64,000 bases of DNA from Bufo bufo (lineage: Eukaryota > Chordata > Amphibia > Anura > Bufonidae), in contig NC_053391.1 in the NCBI RefSeq assembly GCF_905171765.1, positions 147,186,917-147,250,916 on the forward strand. The letters are read 5' to 3'. The position numbers and the translations under genes were made by a program. This document shows positions 54,246-64,000 of this stretch, piece after piece (position 1 is the stretch's first letter; each line of letters starts with the position of its first letter). The notes under the pieces were generated by a model, which made no database searches, had not been told where the DNA came from, and saw only the letters and a list, made by a program, of their open reading frames with translations.

Positions 54246-54533
54246 GGCCTCCTGCACACGACCGTTGTGTGCACCCGTGGCCGTTGTGCCGCTTTCCGTT
54301 TTTTTTCGCGGACCCATTGACTTTCAATGGGTCCGTGGAAAAATCGGAAAATGCACCGTTTTGCAGCCGCATCCGTGATCCGTGTTTCCTGGCCGTGAAA
54401 AAAATATGGCCTGTCCTATTTTTTTTACGGCCAACGGTTCACGGACCCATTCAAGTCAATGGGTCCGTGAAAGAACACGGATGCACACAAGATTGGCATC
54501 CGTGTCCGTGATCCGTGGCTGTAGGTTAGTTTT
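54246..54533. mobile_element. Harbinger-type MITE, right end lost
   Basis: GGCCTCCTGCACACGACCG after TAA (54243-54245). Paired internal blocks 'ttgactttcaatgggtccgtg' and 'cacggacccattcaagtcaatgg'. Confidence 0.6.
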
Positions 54534-54689
54534 TATACAGACGGTTGGTTACCGATCGGAGCCCCAGCGATTAAACTGGGACTCCGATCGGTACACTCCG
54601 CTGCCACCAATGATAGGGGGGAGATTTTAATTAGGAGGGGGAGGTCAACCAATATTAACCGGACAGAATAATATCAAAAACATCGGACC

Positions 54690-55090
54690 CCCAAGGAGTC
54701 ATGATAATCACCAAAAAAATGAATAAAACTAACTTACATATGTATGAAGATCCCAAAAACTTTATTGTAAGTATATATAAACATATAAACAATACATACA
54801 TATATAATAAAACAGGCAGCACAAGGCGGGACACACAGATGAGTAGCAGGACCCAAGGAGAGGCCGGGAGATCAGTGCACGAAATAACGGGGAAAAAAGA
54901 ATGCTAGCTGAAAAAGCATATCTCGAAACCTCATAGCAGCAACGCCCCAAACCAAGTGCAAAGGAGGCAATTGTGGAGATTGAGGTTGGAATGAAAAGGA
55001 CAAAGTATAAACATACCCTGACTGGTGCAAAGATCTCTCGGCCGACTCCTGACCCAACGCCGTTTCGCCAGTAGATCTGGCTTCTTAGGA
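54690..55090 (-). mobile_element. Retroelement tail with degenerate hammerhead-like core
   Basis: On the minus strand, AGAAGCCAG, a loop, CTGGC, then GAAAC (55066-55062) repeats the layout of 27462-27520, followed some 300 bp later by 'caataaagtttttggg'. This suggests the tail of a Penelope-like element. The CUGAUGA block is degenerate. Confidence 0.35.
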
Positions 55091-55465
55091 GGGGGGGGGG
55101 GGGGGGGGGGCCCACTGGCCACCAACGAGTTAACTACATGGGAGGGGGGCCGGCCACACTGGCCACCAATGAGTTAACTACAGGGGAGGGGGGGGCCCAC
55201 TGGCCACCAATGAGTTAACTACAGGGGAGGGGGGGGGCCGGCCACACTGGCCACCAATGAGTTAACTACAGGGGAGGGGGGGGCCCACTGGCCACCAATG
55301 AGTTAACTACAGGGGAGGGGGGGGGGCCGGCCGCACTGGCCACCAATGAGTTAACTACAGGGGAGGGGGGGGGGGCGGCCGCACTGGCCACCAATGAGTT
55401 AACTACAGGGGAGGGGGGGGGGCGGCCACACTGGCCACCAATGTGTTAACTACAGGGGGGGGGCT
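55088..55465. repeat. Minisatellite 'CACTGGCCACCAATGAGTTAACTACAGGGG'
   Basis: Eight or so units of 40-49 bp differ mainly in the length of the G run and the presence of 'ccggcca'. Each unit contains a GTTAAC palindrome. A G(20) tract starts the array. Confidence 0.92.
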
Positions 55466-55589
55466 GCCTGGGGCACTAAGTACCGGCTATTTAGGACGAG
55501 CATTCTCGTCCTGGGTCCTTAAGGGGTTAAATATAGATAATGACTTGGACAATTAAATTAAAATATATATCACCAAAACTTTATTTTAA

Positions 55590-56580
55590 CCCTTTCACTA
55601 CCAGAGGTTTTTTTGTTTTTGCTTTTGCGTTTTCAGATTTCTTTCCTATCTTACTTGAGCCATAACTTTTTAATATTTCCGTTCACATAATGAGGGCTTA
55701 TTTTTTGCGGGATAAGTTGTACTTTCTAATTCCACCATTAATTATGTCATACAATGTAGTGGGAAGCGGTAAAAAAAATTCCAAATGGGATGGAATTGGA
55801 AAAAAAAACGCAATTCCTCCACCGTTTTATGGGTTTTGTTCCCACTATGTTCTGTTTGTGGCAAAACTGACCCATGCCCTTCATTCTCTGGGTCAGTATG
55901 ATTACAACGATATTCCATATGTATAGGTTTTGTATGTATAAATAGTGTAAAAATAAATGTAAACTTTGAAAAAAAATAATTTTTTTTTTTTTACATCACC
56001 ATATTTTGACCCCCATAACTTTTTTATACTTATGTCTACTGAGCTGTATGGGGGGCTCACTTTTTGCGGGACAACCTGTAGTATTTATTGATACCATTTT
56101 GGTATGTGTGACTTTTTGATCACTTTTTTTGGGTAAGAGAAGCAATGAAAAAATGGCAAATCGGCCATTTAGACGCTTTTTACCATTATGCCATTCGCCG
56201 TATTTGAATTTATTTTTTATATTTTAATAGTATGGGCGTTTCCGGTACAGTGATACCCATGATGTTTATATTTATTGTTATTTAGGTATTTATTTTTTAT
56301 TATAAGTAAAGGGGGGTGATTTAAACTTTTTTTTTTTTTTTTTATATATATATATATTTTTACTTTTTAACATTTTTTGTAAGGATTTTGAAGCTCATAT
56401 ATGAGCCTATAAATTCAGTTTTTTATTTTTTATTTTGTACAATCGGGGATTTTTAAAATGACTTTATTACTGTGAATTGCTCATTTATTATGTTGGCCTG
56501 CCATCAGGTGGCCAAAATAAGATTTGCAGAATAAATACTATCAGCCTCATCAGCGAGGCTGATAGCATTGAAAACTACTA
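55590..56580. mobile_element. TTAA-type element fragment (CCCTTTCACTACC end)
   Basis: TTAA (55586-55589) precedes CCCTTTCACTACCAGAGG. The body has phrases of the piggyBac-like family ('gagggcttattttttgcgggataagttg', 'gatcacttttttt'). The right end is not found. Confidence 0.45.
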
Positions 56581-58370
56581 CCTAACCCACCCACCTATCC
56601 CATTTTTACCTATCCAACAGGCTGAAGTCATCCTAAAATAGTGTTTTTCAAATTGCCACCCTGCCAACTTGATGTTTCCAGTCCTTAAAACTGGGATTTT
56701 TTTTCTGAGATCCATTTATATAATATACAAAGACTGGAAAACAAGATTATACTTTATCCTGTGTTTCAGCTTATCCACATTCAGATCACCCAAGACAAAC
56801 AGGAGAGGATCAAGCTTTAATTCTTCATTTAGGATCGTATTAATATAATTCTTAATCTCAGTCCAGTATCTAAATAATTTTGAACACCACCAAAACAGGT
56901 GGGTGGGTATGTGAGGCATTCAGGAAATGTTTTAAATATTTTGATAGATGCCCTGCTATTGTGGATGACCAGCTTGACCCATACACTTGTCCCAGCATTT
57001 CCTATTATTAAACTTTATATGGGAGATATTCTACTCTAATAGGATTTTATAAACCACAGAAACGACACCCCTCCACTTTGTTCTCTTAGTCAGTCATTTA
57101 CGTTTTAGCCTTTAGTGTGAAAGGAGATACCTGTCGCAGCTTTCTTACAAGCATACACCAGTTGTAGACATCTAAACCAATCCTCACTAGTGATAGCAAA
57201 TTACATTTTTTAACAATTCAAATGGTTTTAGTTCTCCATTAAAAACCGTGACCAACCAAATAAATACCTTTTACAAAACCAAAAAGTTCTTAAATTTACA
57301 TTTTTACATCATTCATGAGATAAGCACTTTAACATCGTTTGGCCTTCTCTAAACCTCTTGGCTGGTAGATGTGTTTAAGGTTGTAGCGCACAAAATCTGA
57401 TATAATGGGGATATAACAAGAAAATATATCAAGTGTACATTGGTCCCTTATACATCTGTCAGTTCCCTAGGATTAGTGTACCATTAATCGGTATGTATAA
57501 AAACTTAGCAGATGTCGGTTGACCATTCAGCCTTGTACACGCCAAATATGCATGTTTTCTTTTTCCTACAGCAGACTCCTCAGTGGCTTATCTCCCACAT
57601 GAACGAAGTATCAGGCATGTTAAAATCCAGCTCGCTCAGTCTGTAATTTCTACAACATCTGCTGTCAGGGGAAGAGTCGGGGCATCCCCATACACATTAT
57701 AGTCGGGCGGTCCTGCCAAAATAGCGTTTGGATGACTTTCATCTAATGTGACAAGTTTAGACCTGTACGCTCAACTACTGTGTAAATAATCTGATAATAG
57801 AGCAAGGCTTTGTAAAGGAAACACCCTCTATTTTCAATCCTGTGCAACCCCTCTAAATGTCAAATTATAATTATATTTAATGTAGAAAACTGAAGATTTT
57901 TCACTATGCCCAAAAAATGGGTGCTCACTATGAACTAGGTATTGAAACAGGTCTTTAACACATGCCCTTTAAAACAAATCTATAATAACAAAACCCTGGG
58001 CAGCAGAAGATAATGATATATAATTATAGTTGTGGATCATTACCCAAACCCACTTTTTCAGTTTTTGGGTAAAGGTAACCTTAAATGTCTTGCCACGGGG
58101 CAGACATGTCATAAAAGAAACACCTTGTTGGAGTCTCCCAATTCCACTGCTGCAGTTCCCTACAACACTGATTTTGGTCTCTGCTGAATCAGAAGTATGA
58201 CATACTGTCTACATGCACATCACCTCTGTTAGCTAGTCTGTGACCTCAGTGGTGGGACACACGAACGACATGTGATGGTAGCAGTCACATGGCATTCTTT
58301 TACACATCACTGCTGAAGCCATTGATTGATCAACGGCCATCAATGGGGCCATACATGGCCATACATGGCC
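56581..58370. other. No gene seen; mostly unique-looking AT-rich DNA
   Basis: A weak LINE-like phrase on the minus strand at 56716-56919 ('PLLFVLGDLNVD', similar to an endonuclease 'GDFN' block) may be a very old fragment. Nothing else is recognised. Confidence 0.35.
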
Positions 58371-58374
58371 ATAC

Positions 58375-59185
58375 AGACATAATTTTCCAATATATTACAC
58401 TATGAACTACAGAACGCCACAGATTATAGACACTATAGATGGCCCAGAAGCATTGGAATCTGCAATACAATCTTTTCTGATGTAGTACAGCATTGTATAC
58501 AGAACACCGCAGATTCTAGACCCTCTATTAGGCCCAGATTACTGGAATCTGCCATACAGACATGGTTTTCCGATGTATTACACTATGAACTACAGAACGC
58601 CACAGATTATAGACACTGTAGAGGGCCCAGAAGCATTGGAATCTGCAATACAATCTTTTCTGATGTAGTACAGCATTGTATACAGAACACCGCAGATTCT
58701 AGACCCTCTATTAGGCCCAGATTACTGGAATCTGCCATACAGACATGGTTTTCCGATGTATTACAATATGAACTACAGAACGCCACAGATTATAGACACT
58801 GTAGAGGGCCCAGAAGCATTGGAATCTGCAATACAATCTTTTCTGATGTAGTACAGCATTGTATACAGAACACCGCAGATTCTAGACCCTCTATTAGGCC
58901 CAGATTACTGGAATCTGCCATACAGACATGGTTTTCCGATGTGTTACACTATGAACTACAGAACGCCGCAGATTATAGACACTATAGAGGGCCTAGCAGC
59001 ATTGGAATCTGCAATACAATCTTTTGTATACAGAACATGGTTTTCCGATGTATTACACTATGATCTACAGAACGCCACAGATTATAGACACTATAGAGGG
59101 CCCAGAAGCATTGGAATCTGCAATACAATCTTTTCTGATGTAGTACAGCATTGTATACAGAACACCGCAGATTCTAGACACTCTA
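58375..59185. repeat. 183-bp satellite made of two diverged 91-bp halves
   Basis: The phrase 'catggttttccgatgt' recurs at 58561, 58744, 58927 and 59036 (183, 183, then 109 bp after a deletion). Within each unit, 'atctgcaatacaatcttttctgatg..acaccgcagattctagacc' and 'atctgccatacagacatggttttccgatg..acgccacagattatagaca' are related halves. Confidence 0.92.
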
Positions 59186-59397
59186 CTATGTGTGGTCTGA
59201 CTAGTGATTTGCAAAGTGGTAGGACTATGTTCTCATCACGGGCATCTATGCCTCTTTTGATGCAACCCATTATCTTATTAGCCTTGGCAGCTGCTGCCTG
59301 AAACTGGTTTCTACAGCTTAGTTTGCTGTTCGCTAAAATTCCTAGGTCCTTTTCCATGTCAGTGTTACCCAGTGTTTTACCATTTAGTATGTACGGG
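59185..59397 (-). pseudogene. CR1/L2-type LINE ORF2 fragment (C-terminal region)
   Basis: The minus strand reads 'HPYILNGKTLGNTDMEKDLG', then 'SKLSCRNQFQAAAAKANKIM' and 'GCIKRGIDARDENIVLPLCKSLVRPH', the conserved block after the catalytic domain of CR1/L2 reverse transcriptases. It is cut abruptly on one side by the satellite and on the other by LTR-like DNA at 59398. Confidence 0.85.
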
Positions 59398-60122
59398 TGT
59401 CATGTGCTGGGGGTCCAAGGCAGACCTCTGGGACGTCATAAGAGCAGGTCACCGGCAAACAGAACAGAGATGACAGAAAAGCAGGTAACGATACCACAGA
59501 CCCAAGTGCACCGGCCGACCAGTGAGCCCCATACTTCACAGACCCCGGATGGTGGGGATGACTGGGCCAAGGGCTCACTGTTCACACCTCCAGGAAGGTC
59601 TCGGTACACTTGGCCCCTACCTGCCAGGAACAGGCTGGTGGAACCTCCAGTGGAACAGACAACAGAACCAGAGGAACAAACAGGTTAGCGATTCCCCCTC
59701 TGGGGAAGCCAGGAACCCCCTTCCGGAGGAAACATAAAACAAATATACAGGGCAGAAACAGATATCGGACGCAGTACAGGACATATCAAATACACCAGAA
59801 CAGAGCAGATATAGAATAACAGAGACTAACAATGCAAAAACAGGCGACACCAAGCAGAAGGGTAACTGAAAACCCCCAGGAACAGAAGCGAGGTGCAACC
59901 TAGCAGCCACAGAAAGGACTCAGGACAGACTGACAAAGACTGACCAACTGAACGGAACAAACTGACAGACAAAACAGAACTGACCCCCAGCTACAGGTAA
60001 ATATAGCTGGGTAATGAGGCACCTGGGAAGACACACCCAGGCACAGCAGAACCGGAGCTCAGACAGACAAACACACAGGAACAGAACCGGACGTTGCCCC
60101 TTGCAACCAGCATACACTGATA
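59398..60122 (-). repeat. Gypsy-like LTR (probable), boundary at 60122 uncertain
   Basis: On the minus strand it ends ..CCCAGCACATGACA at the LINE fragment, and is pyrimidine-rich with repeated 'ctgtttgtctgtc', as in frog LTRs. The 5' boundary meets a Tc1 element (TA at 60125) so I cannot confirm a target duplication. Confidence 0.4.
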
Positions 60123-60504
60123 CATACAGTTGCAAGAAAAAGTATGTGAACCCTTTGGAATTATATGGATTTCTGCACAAATTGGTCATAAAATGTGATC
60201 TGATCTTCATCTAGGTCACAACAATAGACAATCACAGTCTGCTTAAACTAATAGCACACAAAGAATTAAATGTTACCTTGTTTTTATTGAACACCCTATG
60301 TAAACATTCACAGTGCAGGTGGAAAAAGTATGTGAACCCCTAGACTAATGACATCTCCAAGAGCTAATTAAAGTGAGGTGTCGGCCAACTGGAGTCCAAT
60401 CAATGAGATGAGATTGGAGATGTTGGTTACAGCTGCCCTGCCCTATAAAAAAAAAACACACCAGTTCTGGGTTTGCTTTTCACAAGAAGTATTGCCTGAT
60501 GTGA

Positions 60505-61527
60505 ATGATGCCTTGCACAAAAGAGCTCTCAGAAGACCTACAATTAAGAATTGTTGACTGCATAAAGCTGGAAAGGGTTATAAAAGTATCTCCAAAAGCC
60601 TTGCTGTTAATCAGACCACGGTAAAACAAATTGTCTATAAGTGGAGAAGGTTCAGCACTGCTGCTACTCACCCTAGGAGTGGCCGTCCTGTAAAGGTGAC
60701 TGCAAGAGCACAGAGCAGACTGCTCAATGAGGTGAAGAAGAATCCTAGAGTGTCAGCTAAAGACTTTCAAAAGACTCTGGCATATGCTAACATTCCTGTT
60801 AGCGAATCTACGATACGTAAAACACTAAACAAGAATTGATTTCATGGGAGGATACCACAGAGGAAGCCACTGCTATCCAAAAAAAATATTGCTGCACGTT
60901 TATAGTTTGCAGAAGAGCACCTGGATGTTCCACAGCAGTAGTGGCAAAATATTCTGTGGCCAGATGAAACCAAAGTTGAGTTGTTTGGAAGAAACACACA
61001 ACACTATGTGTGGAGAAATAGGCACAGCACATCAACATCAAAACCTCATCCCAACTGTAAAGTATGGTGGTGGGGGCATCATGGTTTGGGGCTGCTTTGC
61101 TGCGTCAGGGCCTGGACGGATTGCTATCATCGAAGGAAAATTGAATTCCCAAGTTTATCAAGACATTTTGCAGGAGAACTTAAGGGGATCTGTCCACCAG
61201 CTGAAGCTCAACAGAAGATGGGTGTTACAACAGGAAAACAACCCAAAGCATAGAAGTAAATCAACAACAGAATGGATTAAACAGAAGAAAATACGCCTTC
61301 TGGAGTGGCCCAGTCAGAGTCCTGTCCTCAACCCGATTGAGATGCTGTGGCATGACCTCAAGAAAGCGATTCTCACCAGACATCCCAAGAATATTGCTGA
61401 ACTGAAACAGTTCTGTAAAGAGGAATGGTCAAGAATTACTCCTGACCGTTGTGCAAGTCTGATCTGCAACTACAGGAAACGTTTGGTTGAAGTTATTGCT
61501 GCCAAAGGAGGTTCAACCAGTTATTAA
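60505..61527 (+). pseudogene. Tc1-like transposase pseudogene (copy 3)
   Basis: The N-terminal helix-turn-helix region starts at 60505 but shifts frame within 20 codons (loss of one base in 'gactgcataaag'). Additional stops occur at about 60837, 60901 and 60940. The C-terminal part is open from 60844 and in the correct frame from about 61020 to 61527, including the 'GGGGIMVWGCF' block. The second catalytic Asp is replaced by Glu (QQENNPKH) and the Asp before LNPIE is Val (SPVLNPIE); the third acidic residue is kept with normal spacing. Inactive on several counts. Confidence 0.92.
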
Positions 61528-61607
61528 ATCCAAGGGTTCACATACTTTTTCCACCTGCACTGTGAATGTTTACATGGTGTGTACAATAAAAACATGGTAA
61601 CATTTAA

Positions 61608-62091
61608 AGAGGACCTTTCACTTGTAAAAACAATGTGAACTAAGTATGCTGACATATAGAGCGGCGCCCGGGGATCTCACTGCACTTACTATTATCCCCG
61701 GGCGCCGCTCCGTTCTCCCGTTATGCCCTCCGGTACCTTTGCTCTTTAAGTTATAGTAGGCAGTGTCTTCCCTTGTCCTGTGGGCGTCTCCTTCTCCTAG
61801 GCTGCAGCGCTGGCCAATCGCAGCGCACAGCTCACAGCCTGGGAGAAAAAAACCTCCCAGGCTGTGAGCTGTGCGCTGCGATTGGCCAGCGCTGCAGCCT
61901 AGGAGAAGGAGACGCCCACAGGACAAGGGAAGACACCGCCTACTATAACTTAAAGAGCAAAGGTACCGGAGGGCATAACGGGAGAACGGAGCGGCGCCCT
62001 GGTATAATAGTAAGTGCAGTGAGATCCCCAGGCGCCGCTCTATATGTCAGCATACTTAGTTCACATTGTTTTTACAAGTGAAAGGTCCTCT
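61608..62091. mobile_element. 484-bp near-perfect foldback, TTAA duplication
   Basis: The outer ends AGAGGACCTTTCACTTGT and ACAAGTGAAAGGTCCTCT are exact complements. Pairing continues to a 10-base loop near 61849 ('gagaaaaaaacctc'). TTAA at 61604-61607 and 62092-62095. Because the arms are almost identical, both strands read the same 102-residue open frame (61618-61926 minus and 61773-62081 plus); this is a symmetry effect. Confidence 0.95.
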
Positions 62092-62169
62092 TTAATTCTT
62101 TGTGTGTTATTAGTTTAAGCAGACTGTGATTGTCTATTGTTGTGACTTAGATGAAGAGCAGGGCAGACC

Positions 62170-62678
62170 AGACGGGTGCTGGTAGTGGGAGACTCAATTA
62201 TTAGGTGTACGATAGGGCGATCTGTCACAAAGACTGGGCTCGTCGAAGGGTGTGTTGTCTTCCTGGCGTTCGAGTTCGACATATTGCGGATCGGGTTGAC
62301 AGATTACTGGGAGGGGCTGGAGAAGATCCAGCAGTCATGGTCCATATCAGAACCAATGACAAAGTTAAAGTTAGGTGGAGTGTCCTTAAAAATGATTTTA
62401 GGGATTTAGATCACAAACTTAGGGCAAGGACCTCAAAGGTAGTGTTTTCCGAAATACTACCTGTACCACGAGCCACACAAGAAAGGCAGCGGGAGATTAG
62501 AACAAGTGTAGGAAGGAGGGGTTTTGGTTCCTGGAGAACTTTTTGGTTCCTGGAGAACTGGGCCGACTTCTCTGTTGGCTACAGACTCTATCGTAGGGAT
62601 GGGCTGCACCTCAATGGGGAAGGGGCAGCTGTGTTGGGAGAGAAGATGGCTAGAACGTTGGAGAAGTGTTTAAACTAG
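62170..62678 (+). pseudogene. LINE ORF1 remnant with SGNH-esterase-like domain
   Basis: CR1-type LINEs often carry an SGNH/GDSL-hydrolase-like domain in ORF1. Here block I reads 'VLVVGDSIIR' (62176 frame), with the nucleophile Ser; a frameshift near 62205-62235 follows. Block III reads 'VMVHIRTND' (the usual Gly of GTND is Arg), and block V 'RDGLHLNGEGAAVLGEKMA' retains the Asp-x-x-His pair. The domain ends at 'RTLEKCLN' and a stop at 62676. The part before block I is missing because the LINE is truncated at 62158. I see no zinc finger or coiled coil. Confidence 0.8.
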
Positions 62679-62799
62679 GGACTGGGGGAGGTTAATTACA
62701 TTATAGGATGGGAAGATAGTGCAGATAGAGACGGGGCAAGGTAATGTGACTGGGGGAGGAATGGAAGGAGGGACTAGAACAGTTCAGAAGGAAAGGTGT

Positions 62800-63760
62800 A
62801 GGGTAAAAAATATACATAAACCTCTTAATTGTATGTATAATAATGCCAGAAGCCTGACTAATAAAACTGGTGAACTGGAATGATGTGTGAGGAGGACTAT
62901 GACATAGTGGGAATAACTGAGACATGGTGTCACGGATGCAGTGTTTTTTGAGGAAAACTCCACACCGAGCACAGGAGGAAAGGGGATAGGAACTAGGCCT
63001 GGAAACTAGGGTAAAGAAGGTGGTCACCTCCTAGAACAACCCTAACCCAAGTGCTGACTAACTATCGGTATGAACTGACCTCGATGGTAGGAAAGTTCAT
63101 ACACAAGAACCTAGAGCTCTAACACTCCCTGTAGGGCCCTTGTATGGTGACTTAAAACAACCTATTCCTCCACCAGAAGGATGAACAGGAGTCTCCCTCA
63201 GGCCTAGATACAAAAGACAGGGAAATAAAACAAACAAAATACAAATAGTGAAGACGACACTTCACTTCACATGGAGCAAAGGCAGCGCAAGGAGCTCAAC
63301 CGAGATCCAACAACCACCTAGCCTAGAGTCCAGAAACTGAAGTTATAAACCGCACCCCCAAAAAGGGTAAGCTATAATAAATAAGGGAAGTTAAATGACC
63401 AAACCAACACCACCTGCCAGAGGTGTCGTCATTACCAAAACAACACAGACACAAATGATCCACAAGGAACCATTTAGAATAACCCACGTGTTGCCAGTCT
63501 CTTTGATCTCCTGGCACATGTCACGGGAGTGTCCGTGACATATGGCTGGATGATAGCTATGACTGGGCAATTAATGTATAGGGTTACAGTCTGTTTAGAA
63601 AGGATCGCAAGGGGGTCTGCCTTTATGTAAAGTCCTGTCTAAAGCCCACAGTCCGAGAAGATATAAGTGAGTTCACAGAAAATCTGCTACTAAACGAGAT
63701 AAACGAGGCGGCAGATCATAATGAGGTCATTATTATGGGGGACTACCCAGATACAGACTG
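62800..63760 (+). pseudogene. LINE ORF2 endonuclease remnant
   Basis: The first part reads 'CMYNNARSLTNKTGELE' (the N-A-R-S-L start of apurinic-type endonucleases), then frameshifts to 'EEDYDIVGITETW' (catalytic E of ITETW). After the LTR insertion, 'LDDSYDWAINV', a stop, 'GYSLFRKDRKGVCLYVKSCL' and 'NEVIIMGDYPDTDW' (GDFN/GD-type block) follow. Deletions shorten the glycine-rich 'KTGRGGGVCLYV' loop, and the terminal SDH block is missing. Confidence 0.85.
62928..63540 (-). mobile_element. Solo LTR (Gypsy-like) inserted in the LINE
   Basis: The unit begins TGTCACGGA and ends TCCGTGACA (TG..CA) and is flanked by CATGG (62923-62927) and TATGG (63541-63545), a 5-bp duplication with one mismatch. 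On the minus strand it reads '..gggagtgttagagctctagg..cactgcatccgtgaca', a wording I associate with frog Gypsy LTRs. No internal region or second LTR is present, consistent with LTR-LTR recombination. It splits the endonuclease codons of ITETW/LDDS. Confidence 0.7.
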
Positions 63761-63794
63761 GGAAACTGAAACCTGTATATCTCATAAAGGCTTG

Positions 63795-64000
63795 CACAAT
63801 AAAATATAAATTTTTGCAGATGACACTAAAATGTGTAAAGTAATTCACATGGAAGAGGACAGTATACTGCTACAGAGGAATCTGGATAGATTAGAGGCTT
63901 GCGCAGATAAGTGGCAGATAAGGTTTAACACTGACAAATCTATGGTTATGCACATGGGAGGGAAAAAGTCACCCGTTGTCAAGGTGCGGTTCACCCTGCC
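63795..64000 (+). pseudogene. LINE ORF2 reverse transcriptase fragment
   Basis: The frame reads 'IFADDTKMCKVIHMEEDSIL' then 'LQRNLDRLEACADKWQIRFN' and 'TDKSMVMHMGGKK'. FADD is the catalytic pair of Asp in this LINE group. It joins directly to the endonuclease region without the fingers, so several hundred codons are deleted. The rest of the protein lies beyond the window. Confidence 0.85.

Larger units (their letters stand above)
60127..62157 (+). mobile_element. Tc1-like transposon (family 1, copy 3), interrupted and 3'-truncated
   Basis: It starts CAGTTGCAAGAAAAAGTA after TA, is collinear with copy 1, and carries a 484-bp foldback at its 3' untranslated TTAA. It then continues from 62092 to about 62157 ('gatgaaga') and stops about 45-50 bp short of the right end, abutting LINE sequence. 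Confidence 0.9.
62158..64000 (+). mobile_element. CR1/L2-type LINE, internally deleted, with solo LTR insertion
   Basis: Three parts are collinear: ORF1 esterase-like region (62158-62678), start of ORF2 endonuclease (62800-62927, then 63541-63750), and part of the reverse transcriptase (63800-64000), the endonuclease/RT junction being a deletion. It runs off the window. Confidence 0.85.

Noticed and set aside
56716..56919. LINE endonuclease fragment on the minus strand ('LFVLGDLNVD')
   Set aside because: Only one short block resembles the family, without the conserved neighbours; kept as a weak note and not called.
61618..62081. A conserved 102-residue protein present on both strands
   Set aside because: Identity of the two frames is a necessary result of the foldback arms. 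No homology to a known protein is seen.
1..64000. tRNA, rRNA or snRNA genes
   Set aside because: I looked for A/B-box and cloverleaf-type sequences and other landmarks by eye and found none I would support; a covariance-model scan would be decisive.

Overview
This window is intergenic or intronic DNA from a very repeat-rich vertebrate genome, most likely a frog or toad. I recognise no host protein-coding exon, tRNA, rRNA, CRISPR array or bacterial signal. The amphibian assignment is inference. It rests on the mix of Tc1/mariner, hAT, PIF/Harbinger-type (TTA/TAA target) and TTAA-target DNA elements, CR1/L2-type LINEs, Gypsy-like LTRs and short foldback elements of a kind I associate with frog genomes. 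The reading frames on both strands are nearly all relics of transposases, LINE proteins or a gag-like protein, or are low-complexity translations of tandem repeats.

Layout. 1-4.9 kb: foldback MITEs, including one MITE inside the end of another (1585-2235). 4.9-8.9 kb: a deep nest, with a TTAA-type element holding a Harbinger-type MITE, split by a 2.3-kb hAT-like element that carries further MITEs and hairpin modules. 9.9-13.1 kb: a deleted LTR retroelement on the minus strand, inserted in a palindromic MITE. 13.4-17.4 kb: Harbinger-type MITEs. 18.8-24.8 kb: a LINE whose ORF2 3' end is split by a 5.57-kb TTAA element, itself holding two hAT-type insertions. 25-31 kb: mostly unrecognised DNA with small MITEs and a Tc1 relic. 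31.5-34.2 kb: a TTAA element containing a palindromic higher-order minisatellite. 35.0-36.6 kb: a full-length but dead Tc1-like element. 37.9-40.0 kb: a hAT-like element inside another, with a minisatellite in the inner one. 42-47 kb: a foldback MITE, a Tc1 3' half and a second full-length Tc1-like element of another family. 48.2-48.6 kb: a 26-bp minisatellite. 49.9-55.5 kb: nested MITEs and two abutting TTAA elements. 58.4-59.2 kb: a 183-bp satellite. 59.2-64.0 kb: LINE fragments, LTR pieces and a third Tc1 copy broken by a near-perfect 484-bp foldback.

Nothing here works together as a pathway. The coherent story is the order of insertion, read from target-site duplications (TSDs): TTAA, TA, TTA/TAA, 5-bp and 8-bp duplications are all visible and give relative ages. 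The most unusual signals are an orphan minisatellite unit sitting exactly at a deletion junction in a TTAA element (51465-51489), a run of eight consecutive hairpins conserved between two copies of that family, and hairpin modules shared by otherwise unrelated elements.
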